Source: Leptothrix cholodnii SP-6
Lineage (GTDB): Bacteria; Pseudomonadota; Gammaproteobacteria; Burkholderiales; Burkholderiaceae_C
DNA length: 64,000 nt
Direction: 5' to 3'
Assembly (NCBI RefSeq): GCF_000019785.1
Contig: NC_010524.1
Span: forward strand, 3,212,001 to 3,276,000
The notes below the pieces were generated by a model, which was not told where the DNA came from, did not search any database, and saw nothing but the letters and a program-made list of their open reading frames with translations. Made by a program: the position numbers and the translations under genes. Below are positions 37,754 through 45,924 of this stretch, in pieces; within the stretch, counting starts at the first letter, position 1; each line of letters opens with the position of its first letter.

Positions 37754-38878
37754 TCACTCGCGCAGATCGATCACCCGCACCTTGACGCGGCGCTCGCGCT
37801 CGCCGCGGCGCACCGTCAGCTCGACGCTGTTGTCGACCCCGGCGCGCTCGAGTTCGGCCACGAACGACGACAGCGTCTCGGTCGGCCGGCCGTTGACCGC
37901 GGTGATCACGTCGCCGACATCGCCGGTGCGCTGGTTGAACGGCACCAGCCCCGCCTGCGCGGCCGGCGTGCCGCGGCCCACTTCGGCCAGCACCACGCCG
38001 GTGATGCCCGCGCGCGCCACCAGATCGGGGCGCACGGGGGTCACGCCGATGCCCGGCAGCGGCGCGCGGCCCTTGTTGATGAGCGATGGCACCACCCGGT
38101 TCACCAGGTCGGCGGGGATCGCGAAACCGATGCCCGAGCTGCTGCCGCTGGCCGAGCGGATCGCGCTGTTGACGCCGATCAGCCGGCCGGCGCTGTCGAG
38201 CAGCGGGCCGCCCGAGTTGCCGGGGTTGATGGCCGCGTCGGTCTGGATCACGCCCACCACCTCGCGGAAGTTGGCGGTCGGCAGCTCCCGGTCGAGCGCG
38301 CTGACCAGGCCCTTGGTCAGCGTGCGCTGCAGGCCGAACGGGTTGCCGATCGCGTAGACGGTCTGGCCGATGCGCAGGTCGCGGCTGCTGCCCAGCGGCA
38401 CCGGGCGCAGGTTGGCCGGCACGCGCTTGAGGCGGATCACCGCCAGGTCGTATTCGGGCGCGCCACCGACCGGCTCGGCCTCGATCGGCTTGCCGGCGTC
38501 GAGCTGCACGAACACCCGCCGCGCGCCCTTGACGACGTGGAAGTTGGTGACCACGTGGCCGGCGTTGTCCCACACGAAACCGCTGCCCGCGCCCTGGCTG
38601 ACCTCGGCGCCGCCCAGCACGTTGCGCTGCACCGTCTCGGTGGTGATGTAGGCCACCGACGGCGCGGTCTCCTCGAACAGCCGCACCACCGCCTGCTCGT
38701 CGGGCAGCAGGCCGCCGCGGGGGCTGACGCTGCGCGGCTGGGCCTCGCGCGCCAGGCTGTCGGCGCCCCACAGCAGGCCGCCCGCCGACACCAGCATCAG
38801 GGCGACGAGCGCGAAGCCGCTCACCGCACGGGCGCGGAGCTGGGCTCTGAGAGGGGCAAGGCGGGGCAGCAGCGGCAT
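37754..38878 (-). CDS. HtrA/DegS-like periplasmic serine protease, single PDZ
   Basis: A 374-residue trypsin-like protease with an N-terminal hydrophobic segment (about 20-38) that could be a membrane anchor. Catalytic residues are visible: His114 in VVTNFHVVKG, Asp144 in PEYDLAVIRLK and Ser222 in AINPGNSGGPLLD. One PDZ domain (about 265-365) contains ITGVVLAEVGRGTPAAQAGL and VITAVNGRPTETL. A single PDZ plus an anchor fits DegS-type proteases of envelope stress signalling, but no rse genes are nearby. Divergent from rarD. Confidence 0.9.
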   Translation of the reverse strand: MPLLPRLAPLRAQLRARAVSGFALVALMLVSAGGLLWGADSLAREAQPRSVSPRGGLLPDEQAVVRLFEETAPSVAYITTETVQRNVLGGAEVSQGAGSGFVWDNAGHVVTNFHVVKGARRVFVQLDAGKPIEAEPVGGAPEYDLAVIRLKRVPANLRPVPLGSSRDLRIGQTVYAIGNPFGLQRTLTKGLVSALDRELPTANFREVVGVIQTDAAINPGNSGGPLLDSAGRLIGVNSAIRSASGSSSGIGFAIPADLVNRVVPSLINKGRAPLPGIGVTPVRPDLVARAGITGVVLAEVGRGTPAAQAGLVPFNQRTGDVGDVITAVNGRPTETLSSFVAELERAGVDNSVELTVRRGERERRVKVRVIDLRE

Positions 38879-39120
38879 GGCGATGGGGAAGGAGCAGATC
38901 GACGCCGATTCAGATGATGGCGCAGCGGCGCGGCTTCAAGGGCCGGGAACGCGGTGTCACAAAGAGAGCGCACCCTCGGCCGGCCGACCGCCGGCAGGCC
39001 GGCTATGCTCGCCAGCCCCCAACGGGTCTCGACCGGCACCAGCCCGCCCGCCACCGCAACCCGCACCATGCCCATCGATCTGCCGCCGACCCCTCCCGCC
39101 CTGCCCGGAGCCGCCCGCTG

Positions 39121-40008
39121 ATGCGCCGCGGTGCGCTCTACGCGGCAGCGGCGTACACGCTGTGGGGGCTGTTCCCGCTCTATTTCGCGCTCGTCAGCGA
39201 GATCCCGGCGCTCGAGATCACCGCGCACCGCGTGGTCTGGTCGCTGCTGTTCATGCTGGTGCTGATGGGCGCGCTGCGCCGCCACGCCTGGCTCGGCCCG
39301 GCGCTGCGCGACCGGCGCGTGCTGCTGGCCTTCCTGGGCAGCTCGGCGCTGCTGGCGCTCAACTGGTTCATCTACGTCTGGGCCGTCACGCACGGGCGGG
39401 TGGTCGAGGCGAGCCTGGGCTACTTCATCAACCCGCTGTTCAACGTGCTGCTCGGCCGGCTGGTGATGCACGAGCAGCTGCGCCCGGCGCAATGGGCCGC
39501 CGTGGCGCTGGCGGCGCTGGGCGTGGCCTGGCTGACCTGGCACCAGGGCGCGCTGCCGTGGATCGCGCTCGGCCTGGCGGCCAGCTTCGGCACCTACGGC
39601 CTGCTGCGCAAGGTGGCGACGCTGGGCGCGCTGGAGGGCCTGACGCTCGAAAGCCTGGTGCTCGCGCCCTTTGCCGCCGCCGGCCTGATCTGGGCGGGCT
39701 GGCACGGCCAGACCGGCTTCCAGCACGCCGACATCGGCCTGCAGGCGCTGCTGGTCTCGGCCGGCCCGCTCACCGCCATCCCGCTGCTGTTCTTCGGCGC
39801 CGCGGCGCAGCGCATCCCGCTCAGCCTGCTGGGCATGCTGCAATACATCGGGCCGACCCTGCAGCTGCTGATCGGCGTGTGGTTCTTCAACGAACCGTTC
39901 GCCGGCGCCCGCGCCCAGGGTTTCATGCTGATCTGGTGCGCCTGCGCGGTCTTCAGCCTCGAATTCTGGCTGCGCACGCGCGCCACCCCGGCGCCCCTGC
40001 CGACCTGA
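39121..40008 (+). CDS. rarD: EamA-family transporter RarD
   Basis: A 295-residue membrane protein with ten hydrophobic helices of the EamA/DMT superfamily. RarD hallmarks are GALYAAAAYTLWGLFPLYF at the start, ALNWFIYVWAVTHGRVVEAS and SLGYFINPLFNVLLG. Its substrate is not established. ATG at 39121 is preceded by a 17-codon in-frame-coupled short reading frame (39068-39121) whose TGA overlaps the ATG (TGATG). Divergent from the htrA gene. Confidence 0.9.
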   Translation: MRRGALYAAAAYTLWGLFPLYFALVSEIPALEITAHRVVWSLLFMLVLMGALRRHAWLGPALRDRRVLLAFLGSSALLALNWFIYVWAVTHGRVVEASLGYFINPLFNVLLGRLVMHEQLRPAQWAAVALAALGVAWLTWHQGALPWIALGLAASFGTYGLLRKVATLGALEGLTLESLVLAPFAAAGLIWAGWHGQTGFQHADIGLQALLVSAGPLTAIPLLFFGAAAQRIPLSLLGMLQYIGPTLQLLIGVWFFNEPFAGARAQGFMLIWCACAVFSLEFWLRTRATPAPLPT

Positions 40009-40039
40009 TCCGAACCACGACCTCGAGACACCACCGCCG

Positions 40040-41377
40040 ATGCGAAAGATCAAGACCACGATGCTGCAGATCTGGGATCTGCTCGTCACCGCCGGGCCGG
40101 TCATCCTGCTGGCTGCGCTGCTGCTGGTGCTGGCCTACCGCTTCCTGAACCCGACGCCGCCCAAGACCATGGTGCTGGCGACGGGGCCGCAGCAAGGCGC
40201 CTACGCCGAGTTCGGCAAGCGCTACGCCGCCTCGCTGGCCAGGCACGGCATCGCCGTCGAGCTGCGCGAAACCCGCGGCTCGCAGGAGAACCTGGCGCTG
40301 CTGCAGCAGGGCGCGGTCGACGCGGCCTTCGTGCAAGGCGGCGCCGATGACGTGCGCGAGCTCGACGAAGCGCCGCCCGAAGGCCTGGCGAGCCTGGGCA
40401 ACCTGTTCCGCGAGCCGGTCTGGGTCTTCTACCGCGAAGCCGCCGTGCACGAGCGCAAGGGCCGGCGCACGCCCGACACCCTGGCGCAGCTCGACGGCTG
40501 GAAGATCAACATCGGCCACGAAGGCAGCGGCGTCACCAACCTGATGCGCCGCCTGATCGCCGCCAACGGGCTGGACCTGGCCAAGCAGCGCCTCGGCCGC
40601 CTCGAACCCACGCCCGCGGTGGTCGAGCTGCTGGCCGGGCGCATCGACGCGCTGGCGCTGGTGTCGGCGCCCGAGTCGGCGCTGGTGCGCATGCTGCTGA
40701 TCACGCCGGGCATCCGCCTGCTCGACTTCGCCCAGGCCGAGGCCTATTCGCGCCGCGTGCCGCAGGTCGGCCCGGTGCTGCTGCCGCGCGGCGTGGTCGA
40801 TCTGGCCCGCGACCTGCCGAAACAGGACGTGCGCCTGCTCGCCGCCAACGCCACCCTGGTGGTGCGCGACGAAACCCACCCCGCGCTGCAGCAGCTGCTG
40901 GTGCAGGCGGCCGGGCGCATCCACGGCGAGGCCAACTGGTTCCAGCGCAAGGGCGAGTTCCCGCAGGCCGGCGCCAGCGAGTTCGCGCTGGCCGCCGAGG
41001 CCCAGCGCTTCTACGAGACCGGCACGCCGCTGCTGCAGCGCTACCTGCCGTTCTGGGCCGCCAACCTGGTCGACCGGATGTGGGTGGTGCTGGTGACGAT
41101 CATCGCGGTGCTGCTGCCGCTGTCGCGCGTGGTGCCGCCGCTCTACACGCTGCGCATCCGCTCGCGCATCTTCCGCTGGTACGGCAAGCTGCGCGACATC
41201 GAGGAGCAGGCCAGCCGCGAAGGCCGCAACCAGGAAGACACGAAGCAGCTGCTCGAAGAACTGGCCGAGGTCGACGCACGCGTCGAGCGCCTGCCGGTGC
41301 CGCTGTCGCACGCCGAGGAGCTGTACGCGCTGCGCAGCCACATCAGGCTGGTGAGGCGGCGTCTGCAGGAGGATTGA
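40040..41377 (+). CDS. TAXI-family TRAP-type solute-binding protein, membrane-anchored
   Basis: A 445-residue protein. A transmembrane helix near 15-35 is followed by a periplasmic TAXI-type binding domain (about 40-335) with VLATGPQQGAYAEFGKRYA, ETRGSQENLALLQQGAVDAA and VNIGHEGSGVTNLMRR-like blocks (here KINIGHEGSGVTN). A second helix near 346-366 precedes a charged cytoplasmic tail of about 80 residues rich in Glu/Arg. TAXI proteins normally serve a fused DctQM permease, but none is adjacent. It could serve a distant permease or act as a sensor; this is not resolved. It lies 31 bp after rarD. Confidence 0.85.
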   Translation: MRKIKTTMLQIWDLLVTAGPVILLAALLLVLAYRFLNPTPPKTMVLATGPQQGAYAEFGKRYAASLARHGIAVELRETRGSQENLALLQQGAVDAAFVQGGADDVRELDEAPPEGLASLGNLFREPVWVFYREAAVHERKGRRTPDTLAQLDGWKINIGHEGSGVTNLMRRLIAANGLDLAKQRLGRLEPTPAVVELLAGRIDALALVSAPESALVRMLLITPGIRLLDFAQAEAYSRRVPQVGPVLLPRGVVDLARDLPKQDVRLLAANATLVVRDETHPALQQLLVQAAGRIHGEANWFQRKGEFPQAGASEFALAAEAQRFYETGTPLLQRYLPFWAANLVDRMWVVLVTIIAVLLPLSRVVPPLYTLRIRSRIFRWYGKLRDIEEQASREGRNQEDTKQLLEELAEVDARVERLPVPLSHAEELYALRSHIRLVRRRLQED

Positions 41378-41394
41378 AGGGGCGTGCCGAGACC

Positions 41395-41805
41395 TCAGGT
41401 CCGGCTGCCGACCCAGTTCTCCACCAGCAAGCCGGGCACCCGCTCGAACTCACCGAGGTTGTTGGTGACCAGGGTGAGCCCCTCGCTGCGGGCATGGGCC
41501 GCGATGTGCAGGTCGTTCAGCCCGATGGGTTGCCCTGCCTTCTCCAGCGCCGTGCGGATGGCGCCGTAGTGGGACGCGGCCTTCGCGGTGTAGGGCAGCA
41601 CTTCGAGCAGGCTGGAGAACTCTTCCACCACCGCCAGGTTCTGCGCGACCTTGGCGCTCTTCTCGGCCCCGTGGTAGAGCTCGCTCAGGGTGATGGCCGA
41701 GATGGCCATGCGGCCGGCGTTTTCGTTGAAGACACCCATCACCTCGATCGGCCGACGCTTGATGACGTAGATGACGATGTTGGTATCGAGCAGGTACTTG
41801 AGCAT
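41395..41805 (-). CDS. vapC: Type II toxin VapC, PIN-domain ribonuclease
   Basis: A 136-residue PIN-domain protein. Acidic catalytic residues are visible in KYLLDTNIVIYVIKRRP (Asp7), AITLSELYHGAEKS (Glu) and GLNDLHIAAHAR (Asp), with a final acidic region near VTNNLGEFERVPGL. VapC toxins cut tRNA or rRNA and stop translation until neutralised. It lies 13 bp downstream of vapB on the same strand, the usual antitoxin-toxin order. Closest in style to the VapC/FitB-like group. Confidence 0.93.
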   Translation of the reverse strand: MLKYLLDTNIVIYVIKRRPIEVMGVFNENAGRMAISAITLSELYHGAEKSAKVAQNLAVVEEFSSLLEVLPYTAKAASHYGAIRTALEKAGQPIGLNDLHIAAHARSEGLTLVTNNLGEFERVPGLLVENWVGSRT

Positions 41806-41818
41806 CTGCGCGCCGCCG

Positions 41819-42052
41819 TCAGAAGGCCTCGCGGTCGGCTTGCTGCTGCGAGGCCCGCTCGGCCATGAAGTCCTCGGAGGCCTGCGGTCCGCCCAGGAAG
41901 AACGAGTCCCAGGTGTGACCCACCGGCGAGATGATGCGGTCCAGGCCGCGGGCGCGCACCTGCACCTTCTTGACGCCTTCCGGCAGTCGCAAATCCGCCG
42001 GCAGGCGCACGGCCTGCGATCGGTTGTTCGTGAAGACCGATGTGATGCTCAT
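41819..42052 (-). CDS. vapB: Type II antitoxin VapB
   Basis: A 77-residue VapB with an AbrB/SpoVT-type DNA-binding N-terminus: SVFTNNRSQAVRLPADLRLP and VKKVQVRARGLDRIISP. The acidic, probably disordered C-terminus (ASEDFMAERASQQQADREAF) would wrap around VapC. It should also repress its own operon. ATG at 42052; the upstream AT-rich ATATGGCATCAGTATAT (from 42072) is the likely promoter/operator zone and overlaps the start of the helicase remnant on the other strand. Confidence 0.92.
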   Translation of the reverse strand: MSITSVFTNNRSQAVRLPADLRLPEGVKKVQVRARGLDRIISPVGHTWDSFFLGGPQASEDFMAERASQQQADREAF

Positions 42053-42086
42053 GGGGGCTCCGGCGATTGGGATATGGCATCAGTAT

Positions 42087-42323
42087 ATGCCGTCAGACCG
42101 AGGCCGGACTCTGGCGCAGGAGCTCGATTTCGAGCGGATGGCGCGATGCCTGCAGCGGCTGGCCGAGGGTGAGGTGGTGATCCGCCGCACGCAGCGGTTC
42201 TCGCCGTTTGCGTTTCCGCTGGTGGTGGAGAGGTTGAGGGAGGAGGGGAGTACGGAGCAGTTGGGGGAGCGGGTGAGGAGGCTGGTGGAGGAGATGGAGA
42301 GGGCGTTGGTGGCGGGGAGCTGA
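42087..42323 (+). pseudogene. 3' remnant of a ligase-associated DEXH-box helicase gene
   Basis: Only the last 70-odd codons are present. LDFERMARCLQRLAEGEVV, FSPFAFPLVVERLREE and STEQLGERVRRLVEEMERAL match the C-terminus of the Lhr-like helicase that normally accompanies an ATP-dependent DNA ligase and an exonuclease. No helicase motifs lie upstream, where the frame runs into vapB on the other strand. I take it as a fossil left when this locus was rearranged. The assignment rests on my memory of the family C-terminus. Confidence 0.65.
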
Positions 42324-42527
42324 GATAGTCCGGAATCGACCCGGATTAGTCCTTGCCGCATCAATTCGACGTCCGGAAACTGCTGCTCAAAGTTTGATGC
42401 GAGGGATAAGAATATTCTGATTTTGTGGGCGGTTGCTTTCGACATAACTCCCGACAAGCATTTGACTCACGCGCCAAGAGAAAATGTCACAAAATCTCGC
42501 GCGATTAGGCGATACTGACATCGCGCA

Positions 42528-43202
42528 CTATCGGTGCGCCACTGCTAAATATAGCCGCTGAGTGACGTATGTAGTGAATGTGCTTTCAAGATGCGCTACC
42601 ACATCCACCACAGCATCAAGACGCTGCAGCAACTCCGCTGAGCGGTAGGCTCGCCCCACTTCCTCCGCACCGGAGCGCCCATGCGATACAGCCCTTCGCT
42701 TCTCAACGAGTTCGTCGAGGTACCCAAAATAGCGTGGCGTAGGCACAACTGGAGTACGTATTCCAAAACAAGCAAATACCTGCTCAAGCGATTCGCGATC
42801 GATATTCTGGAGATACATTGAGAGCACTCTGTCGTCTATGACGCAGGGCTTGATCTGGGATTGCGCCTCAAACAATGTTATTCGGCGCTTCCATTTTGCC
42901 TGATTCATTCCACTCTCAATCGACGTGAGTTGCGGATGTAGCGCCAATGCAAAAAATGGCTGCTGCACTTTCGAGATGTCTACTGCTGCGCTGGATATTT
43001 CACGCAATGTCGCGCTGACAATTTGATTTACAGCGAATTCAAACCCACCATAAAGCAAAACATAGAATAGCCCTCTAAGAATTACGGCTCGAGTTGGGTC
43101 GGACTGCAACGGGTTCGATGACTCTAATTCGGTAATCGTTTGGTGCAAAGCACGCACTTCCAGCATGCGCTCTGCAAAGGACACCTGCTCCGCTTCGAAC
43201 AT
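42528..43202 (-). CDS. HEPN-domain protein (MAE_28990/MAE_18760 type), putative RNase
   Basis: A 224-residue, mostly helical protein. Near the C-terminus EKRRAVSHGR gives an Rx4H motif (Arg169-His174) within a helix-rich context, the active-site pattern of HEPN RNases, and the arrangement resembles the MAE_28990/MAE_18760 HEPN family often found beside DUF262 genes. It starts at ATG 43202 inside the DUF262 stop (TAATG), so the two are made together. Codons and base composition are far more AT-rich than the surrounding genes, which points to horizontal transfer. By analogy it should be the effector of a toxin or defence pair; its target is unknown. Confidence 0.72.
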   Translation of the reverse strand: MFEAEQVSFAERMLEVRALHQTITELESSNPLQSDPTRAVILRGLFYVLLYGGFEFAVNQIVSATLREISSAAVDISKVQQPFFALALHPQLTSIESGMNQAKWKRRITLFEAQSQIKPCVIDDRVLSMYLQNIDRESLEQVFACFGIRTPVVPTPRYFGYLDELVEKRRAVSHGRSGAEEVGRAYRSAELLQRLDAVVDVVAHLESTFTTYVTQRLYLAVAHR

Positions 43203-44251
43203 TACACGGCATTCGCGACAAATTCGATTCGTCCCGAGACCATATTTCTGTTATTCGTTGCTCCAGTTGTGAGCTTCTTTAGTCCAGCGCTGTTGACAAC
43301 ACCCTTCAACTTTTGAGAATCTGGCGTCTTGCCCGCCTTGAGAGCCAAAGCGCATCCAACCGCCACCGCTTCAAACAAGTTGATTGGGGTGACAGCGCGG
43401 TTTCCACGGACTATTCCATCAGGCAGGGCAGCACCAATCAAATCAAATGTTTGATTGAATAGAGTGACCGATTGATGCTTCAAGGGCTTAGAGGCGCGTT
43501 CCTTCATATAGCCATTCAAGAAGTCTTTGACACTATGATCAAACTGCTGATAACACTCAAGATACGCAAAAAATCTAAGAACTAGCTCTTCCGCAGCTCC
43601 ATTGCTCGCATCGGATGGCTTCAGTCGAATAGACTCGATGAAATTCGCCTGCTTGGAAAGCTTCTTTAAATGATCGTTGAGCTTTCCTCTAAAAATGCAG
43701 TTTCGAATTTCTTGATTCGTTAGCAATACGCCGCCAGTATTAAGGCGCTCAAAAAGATCAAAACGAACATTTAAGTCGCTCTTGTCATTCAGAACCGTCG
43801 CTCGGAGTGGCCTTGTCTCAAAGAGCAACTGAAGCGTCGCCGGTAGATCGGTGAAGCGCTTCCCATTAAGTTCTGATAGCTTTTCTAGGCCCTCGATTAC
43901 AAGTGGGCCTTCCTTTTCAATCTGCTCAAGAAGCTCCTGCGATCCAACGAAATGAGCCAGCGAACCCAATCGCTGAACACCATCAACAACCTCCCATGTT
44001 GAATCTTCATTTGTGGCCATGAATACATTCGGAACGGGAATCCCGAGAAAAACAGACTCGATCAACTGCGACTCTCTGGCAGAGTCCCAAACAAACTGCC
44101 TTTGATATTCTGGGGGAACATGAATAGCCCCAGATTTTCTCATGTCAATCAATTGCTTGACACTAATGTCATAGTTATCAAAAGATACTAGGCGGCGTTC
44201 CTTCTGAAGTTGCGCTTGAAGTTTTTCTACTTGTTTATTGTTCATTGCCAT
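43202..44251 (-). CDS. DUF262 (ParB/GmrSD-like nuclease fold) protein
   Basis: A 349-residue DUF262 protein. IHVPPEYQRQFVWD, then VVDGVQRLGSL (Asp-Gly-x-Gln-Arg, near residues 90-94) and FDLFERLNTGGVLLTNQEIR are the conserved ParB/Srx-like NTP-binding elements. The C-terminal DUF1524 His-Asn nuclease found in GmrSD is absent. ATG at 44251 has AGGTG nine bases upstream; the in-frame TTG at 44257 is less likely. It overlaps the HEPN gene by one base (TAATG). AT-rich codon use contrasts with its neighbours. It probably acts as NTP-dependent sensor or regulator of the HEPN partner. Confidence 0.85.
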   Translation of the reverse strand: MAMNNKQVEKLQAQLQKERRLVSFDNYDISVKQLIDMRKSGAIHVPPEYQRQFVWDSARESQLIESVFLGIPVPNVFMATNEDSTWEVVDGVQRLGSLAHFVGSQELLEQIEKEGPLVIEGLEKLSELNGKRFTDLPATLQLLFETRPLRATVLNDKSDLNVRFDLFERLNTGGVLLTNQEIRNCIFRGKLNDHLKKLSKQANFIESIRLKPSDASNGAAEELVLRFFAYLECYQQFDHSVKDFLNGYMKERASKPLKHQSVTLFNQTFDLIGAALPDGIVRGNRAVTPINLFEAVAVGCALALKAGKTPDSQKLKGVVNSAGLKKLTTGATNNRNMVSGRIEFVANAV

Positions 44252-44257
44252 TGGCAA

Positions 44258-44554
44258 GCACCTGACTTGTTTGGAGGATCGTAAACAGACGACAAAACCA
44301 GCACTTGGGCGGACCTCAGGGCACGCTAGGCGGCTCGATTGCCGGGAAAAAGCGGTGCTGTCCGGGCATCAAGGTAGCGCGGGGCGAGCCAACGTGCTTG
44401 TCGGTGCATGAGTTCCCCATGAGTTTGGCATCTAGTCTGTGGCATTACAGCCGTTTAAGGCAGCGTTACTTGCAACAGATTCTGTCTGTCCACAGCGAAA
44501 GTGCCAAGACCAACAGCTATCTTTTCGTGAGCACCCGCTCCTGGCCGAAAGCCA
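44258..44554. other. Intergenic region upstream of the DUF262-HEPN unit
   Basis: About 300 bp between the start of the DUF262 gene and the end of the VOC gene. Composition shifts from AT-rich on the left to normal GC by about 44530, marking the right border of the foreign segment. I see no gene, tRNA, integrase remnant or clear flanking direct repeat. Confidence 0.45.
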
Positions 44555-45034
44555 TCACCCCCGCCTCGCCTCCTCCACCCCCGCAATCTCAATCTTCGTC
44601 ATCCCCATCATCGCCTCGAACACCCGCCGCGCCGCCTCGCGGTCCGGGCTGGCCAGCGCATCGATCAGCGCGCGCGGCGTGATCTGCCAGTTCAGGCCCC
44701 ACTTGTCCTTGCACCAGCCGCAGGCGCTGGCTTGGCCGCCGTGGTCGATGAGGGCGTGCCACAGGCGGTCGGTCTCGGCCTGGTCGTCGGTGGCGATCTG
44801 GAAGGAGAACGCCTCGGTGTGCGGAAAGATCGGCCCGCCGTTCAGGCCGATGCAGGGGATGCCGGCGACGGTGAATTCGACCGTCAGCACGTCGCCCTGC
44901 TTGCCCATCGGGTAGTCGGCAGGCGCGTGGAACACGGCGCCGACGGCGCTGTCCGGAAAGGTGGCGGCGTAGAACTGCGCGGCTTCGAGCGCGGTGCCGT
45001 CGAACCAGAGGCAGATGGTGTTCTTGGCGGTCAT
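44555..45034 (-). CDS. VOC-family protein (PhnB-like/3-demethylubiquinone methyltransferase-like fold)
   Basis: A 159-residue glyoxalase/bleomycin-resistance fold protein. NTICLWFDGTALEAAQFYAA, VEFTVAGIPCIGLNGGPIF, FSFQIATDDQAETDRLWHAL and CGWCKDKWGLNWQITPRAL identify the PhnB/YjdN-like branch, often labelled 3-demethylubiquinone-9 3-methyltransferase although that activity is doubtful. ATG at 45034 is chosen because residues upstream are unrelated. Function unknown. Confidence 0.87.
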   Translation of the reverse strand: MTAKNTICLWFDGTALEAAQFYAATFPDSAVGAVFHAPADYPMGKQGDVLTVEFTVAGIPCIGLNGGPIFPHTEAFSFQIATDDQAETDRLWHALIDHGGQASACGWCKDKWGLNWQITPRALIDALASPDREAARRVFEAMMGMTKIEIAGVEEARRG

Positions 45035-45258
45035 GAGCGGGCTCCTGTCGGGGGTGGATGCGGCAGACGCGGGTGATGATGCGCCCGCGAGCGGCGTGCA
45101 GGTCTTTGCATGCAGAAACCCGAACACGGTAGTTCGTTACGCGGTGATTGACTACTGTCAAGGCACGGTCTCGCCACCGTCCATGCACCGGGTTTCAGCC
45201 GGGTGCGGCGGAGCGGCGTGGCACGCAGCCGATCCACCTTCTGCCGAACAGGACGTCC

Positions 45259-45849
45259 ATGAGCCACCGCACCTTGCCATCCTTCCGCTTCGACCCAGGC
45301 ACCTGCATCGCGCAGGCCCAGCCGCCGCTGGCGCCGGTGGTGACGCTGGCCTCGCCCGCCAGCTCGGTCATGACCGACCTGACCCGCACCAAGGCCGCCA
45401 CCATCGGCCAGGACGCCACGCTGGCCGAGGCCCGCCAGGTGATGATCCACCAGGGCGTGCGGCTGCTGTTCGTGGTCGAGAACCTGCCGTGCATTGAAGG
45501 CCTGATCACCTCGACCGACCTCGACGGCGACCGGCCGATGCAGGTGCAGTCGCAGCGCAATTGCCGTTACGACGAGCTGCTGGTGTCCGACGTGATGACC
45601 GGGCTGACGCACATCGACGCGATCGATTTCGACGACCTCGGCCACGCCGACGTCGGCTCGGTGGTGGCCACGCTCAAGCAGCTCGGCCGCCGCCACATGC
45701 TGGTGGTGCAGAAGGCCAGTGCCAGCGCCGGGCCGCGGGTGCGCGGCGTGATCTCGCAGACCCAGATCGAGCGCCAGCTCGGCCGCAGCATCGGCGCCAC
45801 CGAGATCGCCAGCACCTTCGCGGAGATCCAGCAGGCGCTGCGGGCCTGA
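45259..45849 (+). CDS. CBS-domain protein
   Basis: A 196-residue protein made of two CBS motifs. The first has SSVMTDLTRTKAATIGQDAT and FVVENLPCIEGLITSTDLDG (about 35-95), the second VSDVMTGLTHIDAIDFDDLG and MLVVQKASASAGPRVRGVIS (about 110-175). CBS pairs bind adenine nucleotides and act as sensors. No enzyme domain is attached, so its partner is unknown. ATG at 45259. Confidence 0.87.
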   Translation: MSHRTLPSFRFDPGTCIAQAQPPLAPVVTLASPASSVMTDLTRTKAATIGQDATLAEARQVMIHQGVRLLFVVENLPCIEGLITSTDLDGDRPMQVQSQRNCRYDELLVSDVMTGLTHIDAIDFDDLGHADVGSVVATLKQLGRRHMLVVQKASASAGPRVRGVISQTQIERQLGRSIGATEIASTFAEIQQALRA

Positions 45850-45924
45850 GGGCGGCGCCCTTGCGGCAAACTCGCCCGACGCGCCGCCAAGCCGGCGGGC
45901 GACAGCAGCGAAGGAGCCTGAACC

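Noticed and set aside
41739..42080. Minus-strand frame overlapping vapB and vapC
   Set aside because: It is out of frame with both antitoxin and toxin, each of which has clear family motifs.
42324..42527. TCCGG/CCGGA inverted repeat near 42328-42346 as a mobile-element end
   Set aside because: No matching repeat was found at the right side of the AT-rich segment and there is no transposase or integrase; a simple hairpin is enough.
44305..44682. Plus-strand frame of 125 codons right of the DUF262 gene
   Set aside because: Its C-terminal half is a Pro/Ser-rich shadow of the VOC gene and its start has no coding character.
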